Shown: positions 1-6,174, counted from the first letter of the stretch. The stretch is 6,367 bases of DNA from an uncultured Rhodanobacteraceae bacterium (GCA_913053815.1 CAJXGK010000114.1:1-6367); one strand, 5' to 3'. Notes: generated by a model from the sequence alone, not told the origin. Made by a program: numbers and translations.

Positions 1-1241
1 GTACTCGCCGCAATGATTGCATGATCCCGATCGGCGCCACGGCGACGGAAGTGTAGTATGAGGTCGACGATCAGTATCGAATTTGATAACACGATGCCTG
101 CGAGTATCACCATTCCCCACAGCACGGGGGGCGACCAATTCATGCCACGCAACCATAACAATCCAATACTCCCAAGTCCCTCGAGGGGTATTGCAAGCAT
201 CAGTACTACGGCGGTACTGAACGAACGGAATTGAATGACCAATAGAAAGAATACGGCAATCAAAGCTACCTTCAGTCCTGAGTTAAGTTGATTGAAGGCC
301 GTTAACATAGTTCTCATCAATCCAGCTGGCCCTACCGAATAACCTTTAGGCATCGATAGTTGCATTTTGGCGGGTACCAGGAGATTCATCGTGGTCTCCT
401 TGAGCCCCAGTTCCTGGTAATAACCAAGAACGCTTGCCGCATACAAGGTATTGTAGGTATGTATGGTATTGAAACCCAGGGTGTTACGGATCTGCGCAAC
501 AGAACTTAGATTAACAGAAGCTCCAGCAGGAGTTGAAATTTTTAGCTCTCTAAGATCCTGTAGTGACTCACGCTGATTTTTCTGATAGCGAATAAGAATA
601 CGACTATGGTAGTACATGGGTGGTGGATTGAAGAATTTGCCAGTCTGGCCACCATTGATGGCGTAGTAAACCTGACTAACAATGTTCTGAACGGTCAGCC
701 CCATGGCCGTAGCACGCGCTTCGTCAACATCCACTTCTAATTGTGGAACGCCATATACCGTATCCAAGTAAGGATTATGCAATCCTTGGGCCTGGGTATG
801 AGCAATGTTCAGGACCTGCCTGCCATAGTCATAAACCTGCTTCATGTTGGTCCCTTTAACCAACACTTCGACGGGGGCCCGCGCGGCCGCCACCGGCGTC
901 GGATTAAGCGGCTGTAAGAATAAGACATTGAGGTCCGGGATTTCGGCCTTGGCCTTCCTGCGTATTGTTTTCTGTATTTGCCACAGCGTTTCCTTACGCT
1001 GCTCACGCGCGATCGTGAGATTGATGATCAGACGTGCCTCATTGACTTCATTGACTCCATAACCTGTGAAATACTGGCCCCATACTGGCGATTGACCCGT
1101 AATGGCTGAAACATTCTTGACATTTTTCTGTTGCATGGCAATCTGTTCTATCTTCTTGACGATGCCCGCCATACGTTTGGCACTGGTTCCGGGGTCTGCA
1201 CGTACATAACCTAGGATCAGCGAGGTATCAGTCAGTGGCAT
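1..1241 (-). CDS. RND efflux pump, C-terminal half (out of frame with N-terminal half; cut by left window edge)
   Basis: Reading the minus strand from the ATG at 1239-1241 gives an open frame of 413 codons with no stop to the window edge. It supplies what the upstream RND frame lacks. Residues 1-320 form the second large periplasmic (porter) loop, with PGTS near residue 17 and a DVDEARATAMGLT block (171-183) typical of RND PN/PC subdomains. TM8 is at about 322-337, TM9 at 342-365 and TM10 at 372-396. TM10 reads GIVLSNSILIVD, so serine (S386) stands where AcrB has the relay lysine K940. TM11 and TM12 lie outside the window. There is no clear Shine-Dalgarno before the ATG, and it overlaps the upstream frame's stop by 14 bases. 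I therefore read it as the continuation of one RND gene after a frameshift, not as an independent gene. Family assignment is strong; whether it is translated is unknown. Confidence 0.92.
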   Translation of the reverse strand, partial: MPLTDTSLILGYVRADPGTSAKRMAGIVKKIEQIAMQQKNVKNVSAITGQSPVWGQYFTGYGVNEVNEARLIINLTIAREQRKETLWQIQKTIRRKAKAEIPDLNVLFLQPLNPTPVAAARAPVEVLVKGTNMKQVYDYGRQVLNIAHTQAQGLHNPYLDTVYGVPQLEVDVDEARATAMGLTVQNIVSQVYYAINGGQTGKFFNPPPMYYHSRILIRYQKNQRESLQDLRELKISTPAGASVNLSSVAQIRNTLGFNTIHTYNTLYAASVLGYYQELGLKETTMNLLVPAKMQLSMPKGYSVGPAGLMRTMLTAFNQLNSGLKVALIAVFFLLVIQFRSFSTAVVLMLAIPLEGLGSIGLLWLRGMNWSPPVLWGMVILAGIVLSNSILIVDLILHFRRRGADRDHAIIAAS

Positions 1242-3015
1242 CTGCAACACCGAGTTGGTTGAACAATGCGAGTGCCATCATCACTGAGCCCACAATACCT
1301 GCGCCAACAATCCAGCGATAATGCAAGGACCACGCCACAGCACGCATGAACCAGCGCTCGAATGCGTGGAAATATCGCAGGAATAGCCGGTCAATGACAC
1401 GGCCTAGCCAGTCTGACGGTGATTCGGATTCGACTTTCATCTCCTCATCGAGGGGGATCTCCACTTCCTCGGTAGTTGCTCCAGGTTGGGCTTTGAACAA
1501 CACCGAGGCCAGTAACGGGGTGACCGTCATCGCGAGAAAATATGACCCAATAACCGAGGTAATCATGGGGACAGTCATGCTGCGAAAGCCCGCACCCATG
1601 GCTCCGCTCAGCCGAGTTAAGGGGTAGAGCATGACAGCGAACGTCAAGGTAGCAGCCAGGATCGCATTTTGTACCTGCTCAGCGCCGAGCACGGCCGCCA
1701 CCTTGGGGTGGATACCACGTTCGATATAGCGCCGCACTACCTCTACCACCACGATGGAGTCGTCGAGCAGCTTGCCGACCACAAATACCATGCCTAATAT
1801 GATCCCAAGCTGACGCTGGAACCCCAGCATATAGATCAGAAAGAATCCGAAGGCAACTGCTGAAGGCAAGACCGCTGCAGCGATTACCGTGCCACCCAAC
1901 TCGCCCAGGAACAGCAGGATTACCAGGCTCGCCAGCACCACAGCCTTGATAAATTCATCCATCGCGTTGGCGTTTTCGACATGAATGTAGAAGGCCTTGT
2001 CAAAGGCTGTTTTGACTTTTAATCCTGGATATTGCCGCTCCAGTTGTTTTGCCAGCTTCTTGGCATCCTGCGATATTTTCAGAAAATTCCCTTTCGGTAG
2101 GGCCTGAATCGATAACAAGATGGCCGGCTTGCCGTTGTAATAAAAATCTCCGTAAACCGGTGCATGGCTATCCTTTACGGTGGCGACATCACGCAGATAA
2201 ATGATTTTGCTGCCTTGATGTCCAATAGGCATGTCATTCAGACGTTTTAAAACATTCGGTTCGGTGAACTCGCTGTTGACTTCTACGTCAATTCGACTAT
2301 TTCCATGAATCAGCGGACCACCCCCATGATCAATATCCGTTCGATCAATCATTTTCCTGATCTTGAGAATACTAATCCCGAACGCGGCAAGTTTGTCGCG
2401 GTCAACATCGATCACGATTTGTCGCGTAGGCCCGCCGAAGGTACTGGCCGACAAAACCCCTGGCTGCAATTGGAATTGGGTCAAGACAACGTTGTCGAGC
2501 AAAGACTTCAATGCGGTACGTGTGGTCCCCTTGCGGGTAATGGCAAAATCCAGAATGGGTCCGTTTTGTACATTGACGTGCACCAAGCGTGGTTTCGTTG
2601 TGTTCGGCCCTGCCTTGGGCAGTTCGTTGCTTATTACATTAAGCAGTGACTGCATTTGCTGCCATTTTGAGGTTCGGTCCACGCCCTGCTTGAAGTACAC
2701 CACAATCTTGGAATATCCGGCTTGTGATGTACCCAAGATGTAATTCACACCACCTACAATCTGTATTCGTTTTTCAAGCGGTTGGGTAATGTAGCGTTGC
2801 ATATCTTGGGCCGACATGCCTGGAAAATGCGTTACCACACCAATGTTCGGGCTAGGAATCTTGGGGATCAAGCGTACTGGAATAGAAATGTAGGCATAGA
2901 CCCCGGCGATGACCATGATCAGCGCCACGACAATTGTGGCGTGGGGGTGGCTCAAGGCGAAACGCGGCAAACTGAAGCGCCGAATACTATTCTCGCTCGG
3001 GTGCTGGCCGCTCAT
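1228..3015 (-). CDS. RND efflux pump (HAE-like), N-terminal half, ended early by frameshift
   Basis: Inner-membrane, proton-driven pump of the resistance-nodulation-division superfamily. The 595 residues cover TM1 (about 26-44), the first periplasmic porter loop (45-350), TM2-TM6 (about 356-507), a cytoplasmic stretch rich in acidic residues (513-534) and TM7 (about 567-586). TM4 contains GKLLDDSIVVVE (414-425), with the paired aspartates D418/D419 that carry protons in AcrB-type pumps; heavy-metal (CzcA/CusA) pumps lack this pair. A typical RND protein has about 1,000-1,050 residues. This frame stops at TGA (1228-1230) shortly after TM7, and the rest of the family sequence continues in the next frame. 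The start at 3015 overlaps the adaptor stop as ATGA, suggesting translational coupling; the upstream GGGGCGG is only a weak ribosome site. The substrate is not deducible: HAE-type pumps export drugs, solvents or other amphiphiles. Confidence 0.95.
   Translation of the reverse strand: MSGQHPSENSIRRFSLPRFALSHPHATIVVALIMVIAGVYAYISIPVRLIPKIPSPNIGVVTHFPGMSAQDMQRYITQPLEKRIQIVGGVNYILGTSQAGYSKIVVYFKQGVDRTSKWQQMQSLLNVISNELPKAGPNTTKPRLVHVNVQNGPILDFAITRKGTTRTALKSLLDNVVLTQFQLQPGVLSASTFGGPTRQIVIDVDRDKLAAFGISILKIRKMIDRTDIDHGGGPLIHGNSRIDVEVNSEFTEPNVLKRLNDMPIGHQGSKIIYLRDVATVKDSHAPVYGDFYYNGKPAILLSIQALPKGNFLKISQDAKKLAKQLERQYPGLKVKTAFDKAFYIHVENANAMDEFIKAVVLASLVILLFLGELGGTVIAAAVLPSAVAFGFFLIYMLGFQRQLGIILGMVFVVGKLLDDSIVVVEVVRRYIERGIHPKVAAVLGAEQVQNAILAATLTFAVMLYPLTRLSGAMGAGFRSMTVPMITSVIGSYFLAMTVTPLLASVLFKAQPGATTEEVEIPLDEEMKVESESPSDWLGRVIDRLFLRYFHAFERWFMRAVAWSLHYRWIVGAGIVGSVMMALALFNQLGVADATD
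1231..1277 (-). other. Frameshift interval in the RND gene
   Basis: The N-terminal frame is open down to the TGA at 1228-1230. The C-terminal frame is closed upstream by two consecutive TGA codons (1278-1283), so the switch must fall between 1231 and 1277. Protein similarity narrows this: TM7 and FNQL read correctly in the first frame, and VLQMPLTDTSLILGYVR reads correctly in the second, which puts the shift near 1245-1252. Dropping one base (or restoring two) rejoins the frames as one RND protein. No long homopolymer lies at the site. Confidence 0.85.
3012..3015 (-). promoter_or_regulatory. ATGA start/stop overlap coupling adaptor and RND pump
   Basis: The adaptor's TGA (3012-3014) shares bases with the pump's ATG (3013-3015). 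Such four-base overlaps usually mean that ribosomes ending the first gene restart on the second, which would keep adaptor and pump in step. The lack of a strong Shine-Dalgarno before the pump fits this reading. Confidence 0.8.
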
Positions 3016-4331
3016 TCGCTGCCGCCCCGATTGAGCTCAACTACCGTCTGTCCATCCGTGAGCATCCGGTTACCCAGAGTGACGACAAACTCCCCAGGCT
3101 TTATACCTTTGAGGATCTGCACCCTGTTCTGACCTCGAACACCCACCACAACACTACGTTTTTGTACCGGGCCTTCACTTGAGAATTGCGGTGCCACGAA
3201 TACCACCTGTTGGCCATCCGGCTCCGTCGTGAGGGCGGATGTTGGGACCAACACTCCCTTGTTGACGTGACGCCGAACAAGGTCACCCACAACATAGCTG
3301 TTCGACCGTAACATCAATTCATGATTGTTGATCCGCACTTCGATCTTGCCAGTACGCGTTTGCAGATTTACCCGCGGAAAAACCACTGCTACGTATGCTT
3401 TCAATACGCCCCGCGTCCCATTCAACTCGTGGGTAAAACGCTTTGGATAGAGCTTTTTCAGCAGCACACTGCTTATCTGTGGAAAATGCAGATACACCCG
3501 ATCCCCCGGATGAATCCACTGTAAATCACTTTCTCCTACGTCAAACTGGATTCGTACCTTGTGCAGGTCATCGATCTTTACGAGCATTTCGCCTTTGTGC
3601 ACGTATGCACCCGGATACACATGGCGCTTTGCAACAATTCCGTTGATGGGTGAACGTAAGGTTGCGTAGCCAACATCTGTTTCTCCGCGTTGCAGCGCCG
3701 CCTGTGCCGTCTGATAGTGCATTCTTGTCACGTCAAAATGGGATGCGCTGATGGCGCCATCCTTGTACAGGCTATGATCACGTTTGAACTCGGCTTGCCA
3801 GTACAATGTCTGGGCTTTGGCCTTATCCAGGGCCGGCAATAGGCTGGACAGGTCAAGCGTGGCCAATATCTCGTTCTTGTGCACCACATCACCCGGATAA
3901 ACATTCAGCTTGGTTAGCCATCCACCAACACGGGCATAAACGATATCGTCTTGCCACGGCCTGACAGTTCCTGTGTAGGTTGCCAGCTCATCCAGCACCC
4001 CGATCTTCGCCTGCGTCACCTTCACAGGCTGGGAGCCCAGCAGAGGTGATGTGAACAATTGGCTGGGGCGCAATGTTGGGGATATCCAGAGCGTGAACAT
4101 TTGCACTCCCCATAAGATGAGCGCTGCCCCCAATATATTGAATGTCAACCGGCGTACGTTACGCTTACGGCTGTACCAGTTGAGCGGTGCGCCCAGTCGC
4201 CCGCGCCAAGTGCCTTCGGTGCGCCCCAGCCACCAACTGCCGGTGATTGCCGCCAGGAGAAAAATACCGAATATTAACCAGAGATAGTGCTGCGTAAAAA
4301 GAGTAGCCGTGCGAATTATGAACTCATGCAT
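3012..4331 (-). CDS. Periplasmic adaptor (HlyD/RND membrane fusion protein) with two N-terminal membrane helices
   Basis: Links the RND pump to the outer-membrane channel across the periplasm. With the start at 4331 it has 439 residues. Two hydrophobic segments come first (about 16-36 and 62-86), joined by a loop with eight Arg/Lys and one Glu. The usual adaptor parts follow: first lipoyl half (about 136-160, GGWLTKLNVYPGDVV), helical hairpin (161-222), second lipoyl half (223-254, RSPINGIVAKRHVYPGAYV), beta-barrel (from about 259) and a membrane-proximal domain. The hairpin contains R184-x3-L188-x6-S195, a perfect match to the TolC-docking motif of RND adaptors. The start at 4331 is preferred over 4403 because GGGAG lies 8 bases before it and the longer version would overlap the channel gene by 58 bases. 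This is the only intact gene of the operon. The two-helix N-terminus is unusual, as most adaptors have one anchor or a lipobox. Confidence 0.93.
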   Translation of the reverse strand: MHEFIIRTATLFTQHYLWLIFGIFLLAAITGSWWLGRTEGTWRGRLGAPLNWYSRKRNVRRLTFNILGAALILWGVQMFTLWISPTLRPSQLFTSPLLGSQPVKVTQAKIGVLDELATYTGTVRPWQDDIVYARVGGWLTKLNVYPGDVVHKNEILATLDLSSLLPALDKAKAQTLYWQAEFKRDHSLYKDGAISASHFDVTRMHYQTAQAALQRGETDVGYATLRSPINGIVAKRHVYPGAYVHKGEMLVKIDDLHKVRIQFDVGESDLQWIHPGDRVYLHFPQISSVLLKKLYPKRFTHELNGTRGVLKAYVAVVFPRVNLQTRTGKIEVRINNHELMLRSNSYVVGDLVRRHVNKGVLVPTSALTTEPDGQQVVFVAPQFSSEGPVQKRSVVVGVRGQNRVQILKGIKPGEFVVTLGNRMLTDGQTVVELNRGGSE

Positions 4332-4339
4332 TGGAGGCG

Positions 4340-4344
4340 CTCCC
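4340..4344 (-). promoter_or_regulatory. Ribosome binding site of the adaptor gene
   Basis: GGGAG on the minus strand, 8 bases before the ATG at 4331 and directly after the channel gene's TAA (4346-4348). It decides the adaptor start in favour of 4331; the in-frame ATG at 4403 lies inside the channel gene. Confidence 0.7.
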
Positions 4345-4345
4345 T

Positions 4346-5358
4346 TTAATAGCTTGCTCGAGCCGAGTCTGGGTGGGAAATGGACAGAACTCCGGTTACC
4401 CATTGAACTTTGGTAGCAGCAATCTGATAACCAGCGAGAGCTTGCAAATAGGAAGTCTGCGCGACAAGATCAGCGGCCTGCGCATCGAGCAGATCCGTGG
4501 TGGTTCCTACCCCCAGCGCAGTCTTTTGCCGTTCAACCCGGAACGCTTCATCGGCACTCAGTACGCCGGACTTGGCCGCGTTGATTTTCGTTTTGGCCGC
4601 CCGTAATTCAGCATAGGTCTGTGTTACCTGGAGGCGAATTTTCTGCTTTAGACCCTCAAGCTTGTTATCAATCTGATCTAACAATGCATGTTGCCGGCTA
4701 ACCGTGGCGTTTAGTGTCCCGCCGGTGAAGATGGGGACCGACACAGACAGCATGATCTGACTATCCGGCTCCCATGTTGAAACTGGCCCCCCCGTGTTAT
4801 TTCCATGCGCTTCCCAAGCGCGCGCAGAGAGATCAACCCGGGGAAGTCGCGCACCGCGCGCGGCACGCAACCGAGCCTCCTGCGCTATGCGTTGTTGCTG
4901 CAGAGCCAAGTAATCGGGCCGTCGGTCGAGTGCCTGCTGAAAGGTTGTCGGCAACGCATGATCGGGTCCGCGCAGTAGCGAACTGCTGCCCAAGTTGTCG
5001 GTTAACTGCAGGGGGGGGCCCGATGGGTTCAGATCCAATAAGCGGCGCAGATTACCTGCGACGGTGATGCGTTCCGCCTGCACATCAGCCAGTTCCATCT
5101 GCAGGTTCGCCAACCTGGTTTTGACTCGCAACAGCGCCAATCGCGGTTTCGCACCGACCTTGACAAAATTCTCAAGATTGCGTTTTACCGACGACAAATG
5201 CCTGATCGACCCCTGAACCGCCTGTTCGGTGCGGTCCGCCACTTCCATACCGAGGTAGGACTGGGTGACCGCATAGATGAGTTGTTGGCGAACAACATTG
5301 ACCTTGAAATCCCTGGCCTGCGCTTCGGATCGTGCTGCAGCGATCGCGGCATCGATCC
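4346..5358 (-). CDS. TolC-family outer membrane channel, C-terminal part (after frameshift)
   Basis: Forms the outer-membrane and periplasmic tunnel of the pump. This frame starts in homology at RIDAAIAAARSEAQ, directly after the frameshift, and ends at TAA 4346-4348, about 336 codons. It holds the end of the first OEP repeat, with the long helix through VKVGAKPRLALLRVKTRL, and the whole second repeat. The latter includes a VSVPIFTGGTLNA strand and a closing GVGTTTDLLDAQAADL helix, both typical of the family. The first ATG in this frame is at 5248 (MEVADRTEQ), in the middle of a conserved helix, so an independent protein starting there would lack the first strands and helices. Joined to the upstream piece, the protein would have about 478 residues, close to the size of TolC. 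An 8-base C run on the coding strand (plus-strand G at 5011-5018) is read in frame. Confidence 0.9.
5011..5018. repeat. 8-base G homopolymer inside the channel gene
   Basis: A run of eight G on the plus strand (eight C on the coding strand), encoding part of SGPPL between the two OEP repeats. The frame is consistent on both sides. It is a possible slippage site. Confidence 0.9.
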
Positions 5359-5781
5359 GCCCGCGTAAACGGGCCCGCCGGCATAGATTGCATAGTTCAA
5401 CCCGAGACCGATATTCAGAACCCGATCCTGAAATTGAAAATCTTGGAAATTCAGCATGTTTTGCGTTGTCTGCTGCGGTGTTGCGGCACTTATCTGGGCG
5501 AGAGTGGGTACATCCATATGCCCTGGCAAAAGCAATGCTCGTTGGGTCGGAAAATAGTCGTACCAGACATTCGCACTAAGTTGTGGATAGAGTCTGCCGA
5601 CCGCAGCCTTTCGCGCTGCCTCTGCAGCTTGTAAGGCATTGATTGCGGCCTTGACGTTAGCGTTCCGCGCAAGGGCCATTCGCAAGGCAGCACGAAGGGA
5701 CAGCGAAGGAACGGCCAGGTTCTGTGCCGGCACTTGCGCAACTAGCCCAGCCACACCCAGCAGCAGCGTTCCGACCCGCAT
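5185..5781 (-). CDS. TolC-family outer membrane channel, N-terminal part (before frameshift)
   Basis: From the ATG at 5781 the frame encodes a signal peptide (MR, then VGTLLLGVAGLVAQ, with a plausible cleavage after VPA). The start of an OEP domain follows: SLRAALRMALARNANVKAAINAL, then AARKAAVGRLYPQLSANVWYDY, the usual helix and first beta-strand region. Homology continues to YAIYAGGPVYAGG at about 5359; the last 58 codons (to TGA at 5185-5187) are out-of-frame translation. The start is uncertain. The frame stays open to an ATG at 5991, but those 70 extra residues do not look like a signal peptide. The ATG at 5781 has no good ribosome site. GGGGG lies 7 bases before an in-frame CTG at about 5811, and an in-frame TTG lies at about 5829; either would give a longer basic n-region (HTRKPRLWMR). 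This is the first gene of the operon. Confidence 0.87.
   Translation of the reverse strand: MRVGTLLLGVAGLVAQVPAQNLAVPSLSLRAALRMALARNANVKAAINALQAAEAARKAAVGRLYPQLSANVWYDYFPTQRALLLPGHMDVPTLAQISAATPQQTTQNMLNFQDFQFQDRVLNIGLGLNYAIYAGGPVYAGGSMPRSLQHDPKRRPGISRSMLFANNSSMRSPSPTSVWKWRTAPNRRFRGRSGICRR
5352..5366 (-). other. Frameshift site in the outer membrane channel gene
   Basis: On the coding strand, GCGGGCGGATCGATG reads YAGGSM in the upstream frame. Adding one base after GCGGGC gives AGRIDAAIAAAR, which matches the YxGGRI-type motif of TolC-family strands and joins the two frames without a gap. The simplest explanation is loss of one base at about 5359. Only two- and three-base G runs are present here. 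Confidence 0.85.
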
Positions 5782-5853
5782 CCATAGGCGTGGTTTTCTC
5801 GTGTGAAACAGGCCCTTACCCCCTAACAACCTGTCTTCATTGGGGGTTTCGCC

Positions 5854-5868
5854 ACTTATAAGCAGATC
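5854..5868. repeat. Direct repeat copy 1, ACTTATAAGCAGATC
   Basis: Matches the copy at 6048-6062 in 13 of 15 bases (only GC versus AA in the middle). On the operon strand it reads GATCTGCTTATAAGT and contains the 8-base palindrome CTTATAAG. It is a candidate regulator site or -10-like element; nothing more can be said. Confidence 0.5.
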
Positions 5869-5922
5869 CTTGTTCAGCACGACCCGGTCCCATCTCATAC
5901 ACCAATACCCGGATCCTAATTC

Positions 5923-5936
5923 CGTACCCAGGTACG
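5923..5936. promoter_or_regulatory. Inverted repeat CGTACC-CA-GGTACG, possible operator
   Basis: Perfect 6-base arms around a 2-base centre, about 140 bases upstream of the likely channel-gene start. The size and symmetry suit a dimeric repressor, but no regulator gene is visible in the window to assign it to. Confidence 0.4.
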
Positions 5937-5959
5937 ATTTCAAGGCCTGTAGGCAAGTG

Positions 5960-5972
5960 CCATGCAACATGG
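5960..5972. repeat. Inverted repeat CCATG-CAA-CATGG
   Basis: Five-base perfect arms around CAA. It resembles the inverted repeat at 6063-6075, which has the same CCAT, CAA and ATGG parts with slightly different spacing. It may be one of two sites for the same factor. Confidence 0.35.
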
Positions 5973-6019
5973 AAATTGACGTCACAATCACGACCTTGCC
6001 GACAATCGCGACAGCCTCC

Positions 6020-6040
6020 CAGGCAAGACCTCATTGCCTG
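6020..6040. repeat. Inverted repeat CAGGCAA-7-TTGCCTG
   Basis: Seven-base perfect arms around a 7-base loop. No T run follows on either strand, so it is not a classical terminator. The half-site GGCAAG also occurs at 5952-5957 and, inverted, at 5995-6000, which hints at a binding-site cluster. Confidence 0.45.
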
Positions 6041-6047
6041 CGGACAG

Positions 6048-6062
6048 ACTTATAAAAAGATC
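6048..6062. repeat. Direct repeat copy 2, ACTTATAAAAAGATC
   Basis: Second copy of the 15-base repeat seen at 5854-5868, starting 194 bases from the first. It directly abuts the inverted repeat at 6063-6075. On the operon strand it reads GATCTTTTTATAAGT. Confidence 0.5.
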
Positions 6063-6088
6063 ACCATCAAATGGTCCTATGCTGACAA
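6060..6088 (-). promoter_or_regulatory. Weak candidate promoter for the pump operon
   Basis: On the minus strand TTGTCA (6083-6088) matches five of six bases of the -35 consensus. The hexamer 17 bases downstream, GGTGAT, matches -10 in only three of six. The inverted repeat 6063-6075 would lie within the spacer and edge of the -10, where a repressor could act. I see no better sigma-70 promoter, so the real one may differ or need an activator. Confidence 0.2.
6063..6075. promoter_or_regulatory. Inverted repeat ACCAT-CAA-ATGGT, possible operator
   Basis: Perfect 5-base arms around CAA, adjacent to direct repeat copy 2 and overlapping the candidate promoter. It is similar in make-up to the repeat at 5960-5972. 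Confidence 0.35.
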
Positions 6089-6122
6089 GAGAATTTTCGG
6101 CGTTAGCTTGAATATTTTTCAT

Positions 6123-6170
6123 CTATCCGCTTCGCCGGCTATCCGCCAATTTGCCATGTAAGACATCCGC
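6123..6170. repeat. Three direct copies of ATCCGC
   Basis: ATCCGC occurs at 6125-6130, 6141-6146 and 6165-6170. The first two extend to CTATCCGC and are 16 bases apart; the third is 24 bases further on. They lie just before the sigma-factor fragment. They could be half-sites for a regulator or chance. Confidence 0.3.
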
Positions 6171-6174
6171 AGCA

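Larger units (their letters stand above)
5782..6174. other. Intergenic region between the pump operon and the divergent sigma-factor fragment
   Basis: About 390 bases with no gene I can support. Short frames on both strands have no recognisable protein sequence. The stretch holds paired short repeats, listed separately, and must carry the promoter of the leftward operon and, if it was ever active, that of the rightward sigma gene. No T-rich hairpin terminator is visible. Confidence 0.7.

Noticed and set aside
844..1062. Short open frame on the plus strand
   Set aside because: It lies opposite the RND C-terminal coding frame, which has clear family sequence; no recognisable domain and no ribosome site.
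2305..2743. Two overlapping plus-strand frames of 114 and 126 codons
   Set aside because: Both are antisense to the well-supported first periplasmic loop of the RND pump and have low-complexity, unlikely protein sequence.
4774..5067. Plus-strand frame of 97 codons
   Set aside because: Antisense to the second OEP repeat of the channel; rich in Arg, Pro and Ala, as expected for the shadow of a coding strand.
5277..5634. Two plus-strand frames of 100 codons
   Set aside because: Antisense to the N-terminal part of the channel gene; no protein family resemblance.
5824..5839. Five-residue leader peptide MKTGC on the minus strand before the channel gene
   Set aside because: No ribosome site and no attenuator hairpin follows; such short frames arise often by chance.
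5977..5984. Palindrome TGACGTCA
   Set aside because: A single 8-base palindrome with no second copy or clear promoter relation; too little to call a site.
5782..5991. N-terminal extension of the channel frame to the ATG at 5991
   Set aside because: The 70 residues are not signal-peptide-like and precede a good signal peptide; the stretch looks like leader DNA containing repeats. Kept only as a start-site uncertainty.
6020..6040. Rho-independent terminator at the CAGGCAA/TTGCCTG hairpin
   Set aside because: No T run follows the stem on either strand.
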